DNA from: Comamonadaceae bacterium
GTDB lineage: Bacteria; Pseudomonadota; Gammaproteobacteria; Burkholderiales; Burkholderiaceae_C
Reading direction: 5' to 3'
Assembly (NCBI GenBank): GCA_947452785.1
Contig: CANGDZ010000029.1
Location: 1 to 40,716 of the forward strand
Length of the DNA: 40,716 nt
Positions within the stretch are counted from its first letter, which is position 1; each line of letters opens with the position of its first letter. The position numbers and the translations under genes were made by a program. The notes beneath the pieces are model-generated. The model worked only from the letters and a program-made list of their open reading frames with translations, ran no database searches and was not told the DNA's origin. Shown here piece by piece: positions 1-9,097 of this stretch.

Positions 1-104
1 AGATCGTAAAGGCCTACGTTCAAAATCAAAGCAGCCCATCAAGATGATGGACTGCGCCTGCTTGACTCGGAGCTAAAGCACCCGAGGTTGCGCAGGGTTT
101 TGGC
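1..104. other. Intergenic left edge with weak minus-strand hairpin
   Basis: No gene is supported here. A hairpin with arms at 31-40 and 46-55 (ten pairs, one mismatch, loop of 5) is followed on the minus strand by the T-rich run TTTGATTTTG. It could terminate the NYN-domain gene, but the T tract is interrupted. Confidence 0.3.
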
Positions 105-1040
105 TCAATCTTCGATATGGACGGGCAACCCTGTCAATGCCGCGGGGGACACGGCCGTGGCCGTGCTTGCCGCCGCTGGCCCCAACACCACATTGCGCAG
201 CACTTCGCGCAGCAGTTTTTTCTCATTCAAACTCAGAGCGCGGGTCAAACGCTGACGCATGCGCAGCAGCAGTTGGCGGTCCACCTCTTGTGGCACGCCG
301 CGGCTCACTTGTAAGGCGTCACGCAAGTCTTCGCGAAGGTCTTCGGGCTCTTCATCCCACCAAGCCGTGATCACCTCGGTGATGGTTTGCCGCACATCTT
401 CCAGACTCTCCACAGGGGCACTGGAGGCCCCGTGGGGCAAGGCCATCAAGTTGGCGGGCAACTTGCCTTGCAGCATCTCTGACAGAGCTTGAGAATTGAC
501 CACCACTCGGCGGTCGGCTTGGGCCAACACGCGACCCCAACCTGGATCGCTCTTCATCATCTGCGCCATATTGCGGGCGCTTTCGTCGGCCAGCACGTGC
601 ACGTTCAGGCCACGCAATTGGGCCGCATCCATGTCGTTTAAAAAACGTTCGTCGTCGGTGGCTATCAAGACATGGTCACAGGCCTGGTTTTGCGCCAGTT
701 GCGCCAAGTCTTGACCCACAGCGCGCAGCATCGAGGCGCCACCATCGACATCGTGGGTTTGCACCCAACGCACAATTTGATCGTCCAAATACAAACCATC
801 TGAGCGGTCGGTGTACCAATACACCCTTTGGAGATCCACATCCAAGCCCACTTGGGCCATGGCTTGGGACAGCAGGCCCATCAGGCCCTGGCGATTGACC
901 ACCTCACCCACGCCCGGGTTGGCGTTTTGCTGGGCCAGCCAAATCAGAAAACGCGCATCCACCAAAGCAATACAGGTGCCGCCGCGAGACTCTGGCGAGC
1001 GACGCTCTTGTTTAAAAGAAGAGAAATATTCGCGTTTCAT
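105..1040 (-). CDS. NYN-domain (PIN-like nuclease fold) protein
   Basis: A 311-aa cytoplasmic protein. The N-terminal half (about residues 20-155) reads as an NYN domain, the PIN-like fold of RNA-processing nucleases. Acidic residues sit where metal ligands are expected: D28 in ALVDARF, D111 in a GQDLAQLA segment, and D129/D130 in IATDDERF. The C-terminal half (about 200-290) is helical and charged with no motif I recognise. The ATG at 1040 is preceded by a weak AAGG. It is a single-gene unit divergent from the kinase gene at 1196. The family is often annotated only as NYN domain-containing; RNA cleavage is inferred from the fold, not shown. Confidence 0.8.
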   Translation of the reverse strand: MKREYFSSFKQERRSPESRGGTCIALVDARFLIWLAQQNANPGVGEVVNRQGLMGLLSQAMAQVGLDVDLQRVYWYTDRSDGLYLDDQIVRWVQTHDVDGGASMLRAVGQDLAQLAQNQACDHVLIATDDERFLNDMDAAQLRGLNVHVLADESARNMAQMMKSDPGWGRVLAQADRRVVVNSQALSEMLQGKLPANLMALPHGASSAPVESLEDVRQTITEVITAWWDEEPEDLREDLRDALQVSRGVPQEVDRQLLLRMRQRLTRALSLNEKKLLREVLRNVVLGPAAASTATAVSPAALTGLPVHIED

Positions 1041-1195
1041 TCACGTAGCCTTAAGTTTAATAATTGCATTAGCACAAGCTTAGCCAGTTGATTTTACCCG
1101 CCTTGCGAGCTCAAAGCCTTGAATTGGCGCGCCTTCCAGGCCCCATGGGCTCGCGCAGGACTTAAACTTGCCCCTTTACTTGTTTGATTTGCGCC

Positions 1196-2194
1196 ATGTC
1201 CCACTACCACCTCTACGCCATTGGCAACGCCTTGGTCGATTCCGAATACGAAGTCTCTGACGCCCAACTCCAGGCCATGGGCGTGGACAAACGCCACATG
1301 ACCTTGATCGACACACCACGCCGAGCACAATTGCTGGCCCAGGTGCAAGGTCAGTCGCACCGGCGCACTGGCGGCGGCTCGGCCGGCAACACCGTGGTGG
1401 CGCTGGCCCAATTGGGCGGTCAGGCGTTTTACTCTTGCCAAGTGGCCGACGACGAATTAGGCGACTTTTACGCGCAAGATTTAGCCACCTGGGGCGTGCA
1501 CACCAACCTGACCCACGCCCGCGCCAAAGACGGCCAAACCGGCAGTTGCATGGTCTTGGTCACACCGGATGCTGAGCGCTCCATGTGCACTTTCTTGGGC
1601 GTGTCCGCCGAGCTGGACCACAAGGCCCTGCAGCCCCACGCCATTGCCAAGTCCAAAATTTATTACATGGAAGGCTATCTGGCCGCCTCCCCCACCGGTT
1701 TGCAGGCGGCCCTAGCTGGCCGTGAATTTGCCGTGGCCGCCGGCGTGCCCCTGGCGCTCACGCTCAGCGATGTCAGCATGATTCAGTTCTGCCGCGCAGG
1801 GCTGGACGCGATGCTGGGCGGCGGTGTGGATTATTTATTTTGCAATCTCGAAGAAGCTCAGGTGTGGTGCGGCACGCAAGACCTGGCGGCGATTCGCACC
1901 CAGCTGCAAGCCTTGGCGCGCACAGTGTGCCTGACCCAAGGCCCACAGGGCAGCGAGATTTTGCAGGGCGGCCAAAGCCTGCACGTGGCCGCCACGCCGG
2001 TCAAAGCCATTGACACCAATGGGGCAGGCGACATGTTTGCCGGATGTTTCTTGTTCGCCATTACCCACGGTCACAGCGCCGAAGCCGCTGCTCAACTGGC
2101 CAACCGCGCAGCCGCCCAAGTGGTCGGCCAGCACGGCAACCGGTTAACGCGCGAGCAGCTGCAAGGCATCAAGGCGGCCGTTACGGCAGCCTGA
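1196..2194 (+). CDS. PfkB-family carbohydrate/nucleoside kinase (adenosine kinase-like)
   Basis: A 332-aa ribokinase/PfkB-fold kinase that transfers ATP phosphate to a sugar or nucleoside in the cytoplasm. The N-terminal family signature contains the GGGSAGN segment near residue 57. The C-terminal signature DTNGAGDMFAGCF carries the catalytic Asp and anion-hole Gly residues. Length and order fit bacterial adenosine kinase-like members, but the substrate cannot be fixed from sequence. The ATG at 1196 is chosen because MSHYHLYAIGN starts the first beta strand; a TTG at 1184 in frame would add four residues. It converges with mipA. Confidence 0.88.
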   Translation: MSHYHLYAIGNALVDSEYEVSDAQLQAMGVDKRHMTLIDTPRRAQLLAQVQGQSHRRTGGGSAGNTVVALAQLGGQAFYSCQVADDELGDFYAQDLATWGVHTNLTHARAKDGQTGSCMVLVTPDAERSMCTFLGVSAELDHKALQPHAIAKSKIYYMEGYLAASPTGLQAALAGREFAVAAGVPLALTLSDVSMIQFCRAGLDAMLGGGVDYLFCNLEEAQVWCGTQDLAAIRTQLQALARTVCLTQGPQGSEILQGGQSLHVAATPVKAIDTNGAGDMFAGCFLFAITHGHSAEAAAQLANRAAAQVVGQHGNRLTREQLQGIKAAVTAA

Positions 2195-2210
2195 AGGCCA
2201 GGCCCTTCAG
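2191..2210. other. Hairpin overlapping the kinase stop codon
   Basis: CTGAAGG (2191-2197) pairs with CCTTCAG (2204-2210) around a 6-nt loop and includes the TGA stop at 2192-2194. No T tract follows on either strand, so it is not a textbook terminator. It lies between convergent genes and could slow or protect transcript ends. Confidence 0.3.
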
Positions 2211-2213
2211 CGC

Positions 2214-2999
2214 TCACTTGAAGGTGTAGGTGAGCGCAGCAAAACCAGAGTTCTGACTGGCCACGCCCACCAAAGGGCTGGCTTTAATGGCGCTGTCCAA
2301 CCACTTGTGACGCCACTGCAGTTGCAGCGCCCACGCACCTGTGAGCGGCACGGTGGCGGCCAAGCCCAGCATGGGCACGGTCGAAGCAGTGGCTTGGTAC
2401 GCGGTGAGGCTGCCGCCTGCGGCTTGATTGGCGGCTGCCTCTTGCGCCGAGACACCAACCAGGTGCTGCACATAGCCGCGACTGCGGTACTCCAGACCCG
2501 CCTGTGGGTAAAGCTTGACGCCTGCCACCTCGAAGCGCGCGCCATAGGTGGCTTCTGCCAAAGTGCCGCCTGAATTGACGTCGTGCAGAGCATATAAAAA
2601 GACGCCCCCGATGGCCGTGCGCTGGAAGGTACCCACGCCCACGGGTAAGGGGTTGCTGCGATTGTTTAAACCTCGCAGTGCCCTGGTGTCGGCATCAAAG
2701 CCCTCTTGACTGACGCGCAGCACACCCTCTAAATGACCCATGGCCAGTGGCAGCATTTTAATGCCCAGCGTGTCTACACGGGCAAAAGTGCGTCCCCAAT
2801 CGCCATATATATAAGGCAAGGCCGTGACCGCTGTGTCTTTGCTCTTGATCGGGGATGCGGTCGCATAAGCCGCGCCCCCGAAGTCGCCGATAAAACGATC
2901 GGTCAACGCGTCTTGCGCCTGCGCAGCGCCAGTCGTCATGAGGCTTAAGCCCAAGAAGCCCAGGCCTTGGGCCCATGATGATTTCAAAAGAAGGTACAT
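2214..2999 (-). CDS. MipA/OmpV-family outer-membrane protein
   Basis: A 261-aa exported protein with a signal peptide (about residues 1-29) ending in TTGAAQAQ, followed by a beta-barrel-like chain that finishes in alternating aromatics and a terminal LTYTFK, as in the MipA/OmpV family. MipA was described as a scaffold for murein hydrolases in E. coli; most homologues have no proven function. The ATG at 2999 has an SD-like GGAGAT at 3003-3008, which rules out the 25-residue longer reading that would also lack a start-proximal signal peptide. It overlaps nothing and ends the minus-strand run that starts at 6577. Confidence 0.85.
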   Translation of the reverse strand: MYLLLKSSWAQGLGFLGLSLMTTGAAQAQDALTDRFIGDFGGAAYATASPIKSKDTAVTALPYIYGDWGRTFARVDTLGIKMLPLAMGHLEGVLRVSQEGFDADTRALRGLNNRSNPLPVGVGTFQRTAIGGVFLYALHDVNSGGTLAEATYGARFEVAGVKLYPQAGLEYRSRGYVQHLVGVSAQEAAANQAAGGSLTAYQATASTVPMLGLAATVPLTGAWALQLQWRHKWLDSAIKASPLVGVASQNSGFAALTYTFK

Positions 3000-3021
3000 A
3001 ACATCTCCAAAGGTTTCAAAT

Positions 3022-4041
3022 TTACGATTCGCCCACGATGCGTGCGGCTTTGACGATGCGGCCCATGGCCTCAAATTCTTGTGCCACGTTGCGGCTGAAT
3101 TGCGCCACGCTGGTTTTCAAAGGCAAGCACTCGGCCGCACTCAACCGCTCACGCAGGGCAGGCTGGCTGAGCACGGCTTGAATCTCGGCATTCAAACGCT
3201 CCAGCACCGCAGCAGGCGTGCCGCCGGGCGCAAAGATGCCGAATTGCGAACTCAGATTGGCCGCGTCAAAGCCGCGCTCGGCCAGGGTGGGCAGCAAGGG
3301 CAAACTCTCCAAGCGTGTGGGAGAACCGACCGCCAAGGCACGCAGTTTGCCCTCTTTGATGTGTTGCAGCACGGCAGCTGAACTGTTGACTGACAGTAGT
3401 TCGAACTGCGCGCCCAGTGCGTCGGTGATTTGCTGGCCGCCGCCCTTGTAGGGAATGTGCGTGAAGCTTACCTGCGCGGCCATCTGCAACTGCTCCAGCA
3501 TCACATGGCCCAGCGACGCCGAGCCCGAGGTGGCCCAACGCAGCGCGCCAGGCTGGGCTTTGGCCGCAGCCAGCAGCCCTTTGAAATCAGTGACCGCTGA
3601 GGCGGTTGCGGCGGTGGTGGCCAGCAGCAACACCGGCGAAGTCATCACGCCGCACACCGGGGCAATGTCATGCATGGGATCGAACAAGGGCTTGCCCAGA
3701 TGGGGGCTGAGCGTCAGGGGGCTCAATGCGGAAAAGGCCAGGGTGGTGCCATCGGGCGCCGATTTGGCCACAGCATTCACTCCCAAAGCGCCACTGGCAC
3801 CGGCTTTGTTCTCGACCAGTACCGATACATTCAGGCGCTGCGCCAAGCGCTCGGCCAGTACCCTGGCCACGCTGTCGCTCACACCACCCGGGGGGTAGGC
3901 CACCACCAGTTTGAGGGGTTTGGTGGGCCAGGTGGGCGTCTGCGCGCCTGCGCCAAAAGCAGCCGTCCAGCCCCAACTGACCGTACTCCACACCAGCACC
4001 TGGCGGCGTGAAGGCCTGGCTTGCGGACCCCGGTTACTCAT
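3022..4041 (-). CDS. Bug-family (TctC-like) tripartite tricarboxylate transporter substrate-binding protein
   Basis: A 339-aa periplasmic solute receptor. An N-terminal signal with twin arginines (SRRQVLVW) ends near GAGAQ. The mature protein opens with the family hallmark WPTKPLKLVVAYPPGG and has the PDGTTL and IPYKGGG motifs. Bug proteins bind carboxylates or related small molecules and usually serve TctAB permeases or act as sensors; they are hugely expanded in Burkholderiales and often orphan, as here, where no tctA/tctB is present. Its ATG (4039-4041) overlaps the TGA of rfbC in the ATGA form, so it may be translationally coupled, although the two functions are unrelated. Confidence 0.92.
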   Translation of the reverse strand: MSNRGPQARPSRRQVLVWSTVSWGWTAAFGAGAQTPTWPTKPLKLVVAYPPGGVSDSVARVLAERLAQRLNVSVLVENKAGASGALGVNAVAKSAPDGTTLAFSALSPLTLSPHLGKPLFDPMHDIAPVCGVMTSPVLLLATTAATASAVTDFKGLLAAAKAQPGALRWATSGSASLGHVMLEQLQMAAQVSFTHIPYKGGGQQITDALGAQFELLSVNSSAAVLQHIKEGKLRALAVGSPTRLESLPLLPTLAERGFDAANLSSQFGIFAPGGTPAAVLERLNAEIQAVLSQPALRERLSAAECLPLKTSVAQFSRNVAQEFEAMGRIVKAARIVGES

Positions 4042-4589
4042 TCAAAACAAGGCGCCTGGGCCAAAGGCAAGCCCGCCACATCTTTGGCCGCCAGTTGCGG
4101 CGCAAAGTCAATCGGCCAGTCAATGCCCAGCTCTGGGTCGTTCCACAGCAAGCTGCGCTCGTGCGCGGGGTACCAGTAGTCGGTGGTTTTGTACAAAAAC
4201 TCGGCGCTCTCGCTGAGCACCACAAAGCCATGGGCAAAGCCCGGTGGCACCCACAATTGGAGGTGATTGTCAGCGCTCAGGCGCACACCGTCCCACTGAC
4301 CAAAAGTGGGCGAACTGCGGCGCAAGTCCACCACCACATCAAACACCTCGCCTTGCACCACGCGCACCAATTTGCCTTGCGCATGCTCAATTTGGTAGTG
4401 CAGGCCGCGCAGCACGCCGTGGACCGATTTGCTGTGGTTGTCTTGCACTAACTGAATGTCCAAGCCCGTGGCCTGGGCAAAGTCGCGGGCGTTGAAGCTT
4501 TCCAAAAAGAACCCCCGCGCATCGCCAAACACTTGCGGCTGCAAAATCAAAACATCGGGAAATTTCGTAGGGGTAACGGTGTAGGCCAT
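4038..4589 (-). CDS. rfbC: dTDP-4-dehydrorhamnose 3,5-epimerase
   Basis: A 183-aa RmlC cupin that epimerises dTDP-4-dehydro-6-deoxyglucose in dTDP-L-rhamnose synthesis. The sequence has family hallmarks in order: DARGFFLESFN, QDNHSKSVHGVLRGLHYQ (containing the catalytic His region), VVVDLRRSSPTFGQW, VPPGFAHGF and YKTTDYW. The length is standard. It is 30 bp downstream of rfbA and shares an ATGA junction with the following Bug gene. No good SD is visible before the ATG at 4589. The product feeds LPS or capsule rhamnose. Confidence 0.96.
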   Translation of the reverse strand: MAYTVTPTKFPDVLILQPQVFGDARGFFLESFNARDFAQATGLDIQLVQDNHSKSVHGVLRGLHYQIEHAQGKLVRVVQGEVFDVVVDLRRSSPTFGQWDGVRLSADNHLQLWVPPGFAHGFVVLSESAEFLYKTTDYWYPAHERSLLWNDPELGIDWPIDFAPQLAAKDVAGLPLAQAPCFE

Positions 4590-4619
4590 GCAAATGAAGG
4601 TTCTTATTGGGGAGCTTTT

Positions 4620-5492
4620 TTATTTGATTAGGTTCAACAGGTACTGCCCGTAACCGTTTTTGGCCAGCGGCGCTGCCAAGCGCGCCACATCTTGTGCAGT
4701 GATCCATTTTTGGCTCAAGGCAATTTCTTCAGGACAAGCCACCATCAGGCCCTGGCGCTTTTGCAGTGTGGCAATAAAGCCCGCCGCCTCATGCAAGCTG
4801 TCATGGGTGCCGGTGTCCAGCCAAGCGAAGCCTCGTCCCATGATCTCCACATTCAGTTGCCCCCGCTCCAAATAGACGCGGTTCACATCAGTGATTTCCA
4901 ATTCGCCCCGGGCCGAGGGCTGAATGTGGGCGGCAATGTCACACACTTGCTGGTCATAAAAATACAAGCCGGTGACGGCGAAATTGCTTTTGGGTTGCGC
5001 CGGTTTTTCTTCGATGCTGATGGCGCAATGTGCATCGTCAAACGCCACCACGCCGTAACGCTCAGGGTCGTGCACATGGTAGGCAAACACGCTGGCACCT
5101 TGGCTGCGGGCATCCGCATGGTTCAGCAAGCGCACCAGGTCGTGGCCGTAATAAATGTTGTCGCCCAAGACCAAGGCACTCGGGTGGTTGCCGACAAATT
5201 CTTTGCCAATGATGAAGGCTTGCGCCAAGCCATCGGGACTGGGCTGCACGGCATAAGTGATGTTCATGCCCCACTGGTGACCGTCCCCCAGCAACTCGGC
5301 GAAACGCGGTGTGTCTTGCGGCGTGCTGATCAACAACACATCGCGAATCCCAGCCAGCATGAGCGTGGTCAAGGGGTAATACACCATGGGTTTGTCGTAG
5401 ACTGGCATGAGCTGCTTGCTCACGGCCTGCGTCACTGGGTATAGGCGCGTCCCCGAACCACCCGCCAAGATGATGCCTTTTCTTTGATTCAT
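4620..5492 (-). CDS. rfbA: Glucose-1-phosphate thymidylyltransferase
   Basis: A 290-aa RmlA enzyme that makes dTDP-glucose from glucose-1-phosphate and dTTP, the first step of the dTDP-rhamnose pathway. Visible motifs are the nucleotide-binding [14 protein letters not shown] at the N-terminus, [21 protein letters not shown] with the metal-binding Asp, SIEEKP, and [12 protein letters not shown]. The start at 5492 ([12 protein letters not shown]) matches the usual family N-terminus; an in-frame ATG eight codons upstream is possible. The genes for steps two and four (rmlB, rmlD) are not next to it. Confidence 0.96.
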   Translation of the reverse strand: MNQRKGIILAGGSGTRLYPVTQAVSKQLMPVYDKPMVYYPLTTLMLAGIRDVLLISTPQDTPRFAELLGDGHQWGMNITYAVQPSPDGLAQAFIIGKEFVGNHPSALVLGDNIYYGHDLVRLLNHADARSQGASVFAYHVHDPERYGVVAFDDAHCAISIEEKPAQPKSNFAVTGLYFYDQQVCDIAAHIQPSARGELEITDVNRVYLERGQLNVEIMGRGFAWLDTGTHDSLHEAAGFIATLQKRQGLMVACPEEIALSQKWITAQDVARLAAPLAKNGYGQYLLNLIK

Positions 5493-5575
5493 AAGCTTAT
5501 TGTGGCATGGCTCCAAGCAGCGATCTTTTGCCAGTGCATCTCTTCAATCCCCATTGAGCAACGCTCATTGGGCGC

Positions 5576-6211
5576 TTAACCCGCTTCAGGAGGCGCCGCC
5601 GGTTTTTCCATCTGCGCCACTTTGTCCTTGAGGTGCGCCAATTGTTCGCGCAGGGGCTCCAACTCATCGCGGTAGGCCTGAGCATCGCCAAAATCCACAA
5701 AGCCCATGTAATAAGGGTGGGCATGCAAGACCTTACGTGCGTGCTTGATGGGGCACCAGTACTGCTCGGTCTGCCCCACCACCTCGCGTGCATAGGCAAT
5801 CAACCCATTGCCGTAAGAGCAATAGGCACAGTTGATTTTCTCGATGATGTTCAGGTAGCCCAGGTGCACCCGGTCGAACACAAAATAATCCGCTCGCTTG
5901 ACCCGCGCCAAACCGTACAAGGGAAAGCACACCCACTGGTAGACCCAAACGAACAGGTCAAACAGCACCATCGGGAAAAACACCGCGTAAATCAGCGGCG
6001 CCGACAGCAAGCTTTTGATGTCCGAGCTGAGCAAGTACTTGAGCACGCCCATCTTGAAGCGCCTTTGCTGCTCCAACACCTCATGCTCAAAGCGCACCCG
6101 CTGAGCGTCGAAGTCTGCTTTCAGACCGGCCCGGCGGCGCTGCAACTCCAGCTCGATCTCATGCTCCATCTCGCGGATGGTTTCCAGCAGGGCTTCGATT
6201 TTGGTGTTCAT
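5576..6211 (-). CDS. Conserved membrane protein with coiled coil and Cys motif
   Basis: A 211-aa protein of unknown function. Residues 1-50 are a charged, heptad-like helix. About residues 68-95 form a hydrophobic segment able to span the membrane. Then comes a highly aromatic conserved block with NCAYCSYGNG and, further on, YWCPIKHA, giving three Cys and one His that could bind a metal. A second charged helix ends the protein. I recognise the pattern as a widespread proteobacterial hypothetical without an assigned job. It sits 24 bp after the DUF6172 gene on the same strand and is probably co-transcribed with it. Confidence 0.75.
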   Translation of the reverse strand: MNTKIEALLETIREMEHEIELELQRRRAGLKADFDAQRVRFEHEVLEQQRRFKMGVLKYLLSSDIKSLLSAPLIYAVFFPMVLFDLFVWVYQWVCFPLYGLARVKRADYFVFDRVHLGYLNIIEKINCAYCSYGNGLIAYAREVVGQTEQYWCPIKHARKVLHAHPYYMGFVDFGDAQAYRDELEPLREQLAHLKDKVAQMEKPAAPPEAG

Positions 6212-6235
6212 CAGGCCTCCAGGTGGTGCGCAAGA

Positions 6236-6577
6236 TCAGTGCGTGGGGTCAGCCGACTCAGCAAAGCCTCTACCGTCTTCGCCTTCGGTCACTGGCTTAC
6301 GCAAACGAATGACCGGCTTGGCCAGGACTTCCACATAACAAGTCGCAGCGCCGGCTTTGGCGGCCGCATCGATCATGGGTACCACTTGAGCAAAGGTGGC
6401 GACTTCGGCCTCCACAGGAGTGACACCCACTTTGCAATCGAAATCCCAGTAATCAAAACCTTCGGGCACGGTTTTGCGACCTTCGCGGCGAGCGTATTTT
6501 CGCACTTCGTGCTTCACGGCTTCAAGAATGCGGTCTGGGTTTTTGCCCTCAGTCTGCAAGAGGAATGTTTTTTTCAT
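6236..6577 (-). CDS. DUF6172 family protein
   Basis: A 113-aa small cytoplasmic protein. It starts MKKTFLLQTEGKNPDRILEAVKHEV and has the aromatic centre FDYWDFDCKVG, then a strand with CYVEVLAKP, which fits DUF6172 as I know it. There is no signal peptide or membrane segment. A GAAAG sequence precedes the ATG at 6577. The function of the family is unknown. It is the first gene of the minus-strand run and is divergent from rhlE. Confidence 0.7.
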   Translation of the reverse strand: MKKTFLLQTEGKNPDRILEAVKHEVRKYARREGRKTVPEGFDYWDFDCKVGVTPVEAEVATFAQVVPMIDAAAKAGAATCYVEVLAKPVIRLRKPVTEGEDGRGFAESADPTH

Positions 6578-6729
6578 GGAACTTTCAAGGTTTGTGCCGC
6601 AATCATCGCGCTGCCGCGGCCATTGGCTCGATTATGCGTCTATGCTCAAGCCCATCCATTGTGCTTGCCCGCCTTGATCTCGACCTCGTCGCGATCACCA
6701 CCCCTTGTTCTTGCTTCCTCTTTAGATTT

Positions 6730-8001
6730 ATGCCCTTCAGCTCCCTTGGCCTGCGCCCAGAACTCCTCCAAGCCCTCAAGCCCAAAGACTATCCTGCGCC
6801 CACGCCCATCCAAACGTTGGCCATTCCGGCCGTGTTGCAAGGGGTGGATGTGCAGGCCAGCGCCCAAACGGGTTCGGGCAAAACCGCCGCCTACGCCCTG
6901 CCGGTCTTGGAGTTGCTGCTGCGCCAGCCACGAGGCACACCACGCGCTGTACACAGCCTGGTGCTGGTGCCCACGCGCGAGTTGGCCGTGCAGGTGGGCG
7001 AGACCTTGCGCAGCTTGGCCGTGCATCTGCCGTCCAGCCTGAAAATCACGGTGGTGTTTGGCGGTGTATCGATCAATCCGCAAATGATGGGTTTACGCGG
7101 CGGTGCCGACGTGATTGTGGCGACGCCAGGTCGCTTGCTGGATTTGCTCGAAAAGAACGCCTTGAGCCTGTCCCAGGTGCAAATTTTGGTGCTGGACGAA
7201 GCCGACAAACTGCTGGACCTGGGCTTTCAAGACGAGCTGCAAGCGATTTTGAAGACGTTGCCTGCACAGCGCCAAAACCTGCTGTTTTCAGCCACCTTTG
7301 CGCCCGCTGTGCAAAGCCTGGCGGACGCCTTGCTGTGCGAGCCCGTGCGGCTCGATGTGCTGCCGCAAGCGGGCACTGCGCCCGACATCGTGCAGCGAGC
7401 GATTGCGGTGGACGCGGCGCAGCGCACCCAGTTACTGCGCCATCTGTTTCAAACCCATGGCTGGAAGCGGGTGCTGGTGTTTGCCGCCACCCAACACGCC
7501 TGCCAGATCATTGCCGCCAAGCTGCGCAAAGTCGGCATCAATGCCGAGCCCTTTCACGGCCAGCTGAGCCAGGGCAAACGCAGCCAGGTATTGGCCGATT
7601 TCAAGGCCTCGCGCGTGAAAGTAGTGATCGCCACCGACGTGGCCTCTCGCGGCTTGGATATTTCAGAGCTGCCGGTGGTGGTCAATTTTGATTTGCCGCG
7701 CTCGGCGGTGGACTACACCCACCGCATTGGCCGCACCGGCCGTGCAGGGCACAGCGGCTTGGCGGTCAGCTTTGTCAGCCAAGAGACCGAAGCGCATTGG
7801 CGGTTGATTGAAAAACGCCAAGCCATTTCGGTGCCACGCGAAGTGCTGGCTGGGTTTGAGCCCACAGTGGCGCCAGCGGCAGGGCCGGACGCCCCGCATC
7901 CGCAAGGCACGGCCAACGACCCCACGGGCGGCGTCAAAGGCCTGCGGCCGAACAAAAAAGACAAACTGCGCCAGGCCCAGCAACAGGCGAAAACGCCTTA
8001 A
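6730..8001 (+). CDS. rhlE: DEAD-box ATP-dependent RNA helicase RhlE
   Basis: A 423-aa RNA helicase that unwinds short RNA duplexes with ATP; RhlE-type enzymes act in ribosome maturation and RNA decay, often at low temperature. All core motifs are present: the Q motif (PTPIQ near 24-28), AQTGSGKT (45-52), PTRELA (81-86), TPGR, DEAD (156-159), SAT (187-189), ATDVASRGLD and HRIGRTGR (331-338). A short basic tail (about 395-423) follows. The ATG at 6730 is chosen because FSSLGL is the normal RhlE start; no clear SD precedes it. It converges with the SDR gene. Confidence 0.93.
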   Translation: MPFSSLGLRPELLQALKPKDYPAPTPIQTLAIPAVLQGVDVQASAQTGSGKTAAYALPVLELLLRQPRGTPRAVHSLVLVPTRELAVQVGETLRSLAVHLPSSLKITVVFGGVSINPQMMGLRGGADVIVATPGRLLDLLEKNALSLSQVQILVLDEADKLLDLGFQDELQAILKTLPAQRQNLLFSATFAPAVQSLADALLCEPVRLDVLPQAGTAPDIVQRAIAVDAAQRTQLLRHLFQTHGWKRVLVFAATQHACQIIAAKLRKVGINAEPFHGQLSQGKRSQVLADFKASRVKVVIATDVASRGLDISELPVVVNFDLPRSAVDYTHRIGRTGRAGHSGLAVSFVSQETEAHWRLIEKRQAISVPREVLAGFEPTVAPAAGPDAPHPQGTANDPTGGVKGLRPNKKDKLRQAQQQAKTP

Positions 8002-8025
8002 ACCAAGCCTAGCCTGCACGCAGGC

Positions 8026-8937
8026 TCAAGCGGGGTGCGCCGCCAGGGCCATAGCGATCTCATGACCGCCTTGTGCCGAACCGCTCAAGGGCACCATCTG
8101 ACCGGCCGGGTCTTTGACTTGCGCCAAGGCTGCCGCCAATTGCTCGGCCGTGTCGTCACGCAAGCCCAGATGCAGGCCTTGCGTCAAGGTGATGTGCGCG
8201 ACCTCAAAACTGCCGGCGCCCGCGCACAAAATGGTGCGGTTCGGCGCGTCTTCGCTGGCCATGACCAGCATGGCGGGCACTACGGCTTGGGGTTGCAAGG
8301 CCTTGAGCACTTCAGGCGGCATCAAGCCTTCGGTCATGCGGGTAGCGGCCGTCGGCGCCAAGCAGTTGACTCGGATGCCATGCTTTTCGCCTTCGATCGA
8401 CAAGGTTTGCATTAAACCGGCCAAGGCCATTTTGGCGGCGCCATAATTGGCCTGACCAAAGTTGCCGTACAGCCCGCTGGACGAGGTGGTCAACACCACG
8501 CGGCCATAGTTTTGCGCCTGCATGATGGCCCACACCGCCTTGGTGCAATGCACCGCGCCCATCACATGCACGTCCATCACCAAGCGAAAATCGGCGATCT
8601 CCATTTTGGCAAAGCTCTTGTCACGCAAGATGCCGGCGTTGTTGACCAAAATGTCGACCCGGCCCCAGGCGTCCATGGTCTGCTGCACCATGGCTTTGAC
8701 GGCTTCATAGTCGGTCACCGAGGCGCCGTTGACCATGGCCTGGCCCCCTCTGGCGCGAATCTCGTCCACCACGGCTTGGGCGGCGCTGACCGAACCGCCG
8801 TCGCCATGCACGTCAGCGCCCAGGTCGTTGACCACCACTTTGGCGCCACGTGCCGCCAAGGCCAAAGCATGTTGCTTACCCAAACCGCCGCCCGCACCGG
8901 TGACGATGGCCACGCGGCCCGTGAAATTGAGACTCAT
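8026..8937 (-). CDS. SDR-family dehydrogenase, type-2 17-beta-HSD / (3R)-hydroxyacyl-CoA dehydrogenase-like
   Basis: A 303-aa NAD(P)-dependent oxidoreductase. The Rossmann signature TGAGGGLG lies near residue 12; NNAG, TTSSSGLYGNFGQ and the catalytic YGAAK follow. The N-terminal region, with VVVNDLGADVHGDGGS, closely resembles the dehydrogenase part of the peroxisomal multifunctional enzyme type 2, which suggests a 3-hydroxyacyl-CoA substrate in beta-oxidation. The start at 8937 (MSLNFTGRVAIVTG) is the natural family start; reading further upstream would run through the divergent Nudix gene. Neighbouring acyl-CoA genes support a fatty-acid role, but this is inference. Confidence 0.88.
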   Translation of the reverse strand: MSLNFTGRVAIVTGAGGGLGKQHALALAARGAKVVVNDLGADVHGDGGSVSAAQAVVDEIRARGGQAMVNGASVTDYEAVKAMVQQTMDAWGRVDILVNNAGILRDKSFAKMEIADFRLVMDVHVMGAVHCTKAVWAIMQAQNYGRVVLTTSSSGLYGNFGQANYGAAKMALAGLMQTLSIEGEKHGIRVNCLAPTAATRMTEGLMPPEVLKALQPQAVVPAMLVMASEDAPNRTILCAGAGSFEVAHITLTQGLHLGLRDDTAEQLAAALAQVKDPAGQMVPLSGSAQGGHEIAMALAAHPA

Positions 8938-9097
8938 GATGTTGTGATCTTTCAAAAAAAAGGGACCCTGACGCCGAGGTGCCAGCCAGGAACGGATTCT
9001 TAGCGCAACTCTGATAGCCTGAGGCCATGGCTGCAATATAGGCGCAAACACAGACTCTTTCTGTAGCCTGTTTGACAGACGACCAGGAAACACACCC

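Noticed and set aside
5550-5572. Terminator between the membrane Cys gene and rfbA
   Set aside because: CCCATTGAGC and GCTCATTGGG pair with one mismatch, but no T tract follows on the minus strand.
5633-7042. Long plus-strand open frame of 469 codons
   Set aside because: It lies antisense to the membrane Cys gene and DUF6172 and out of frame with rhlE; codon use and protein character are those of a shadow frame in GC-rich DNA.
8011-8026. Terminator between rhlE and the SDR gene
   Set aside because: AGCCTG and CAGGCT can pair, but no T tract follows on either strand.
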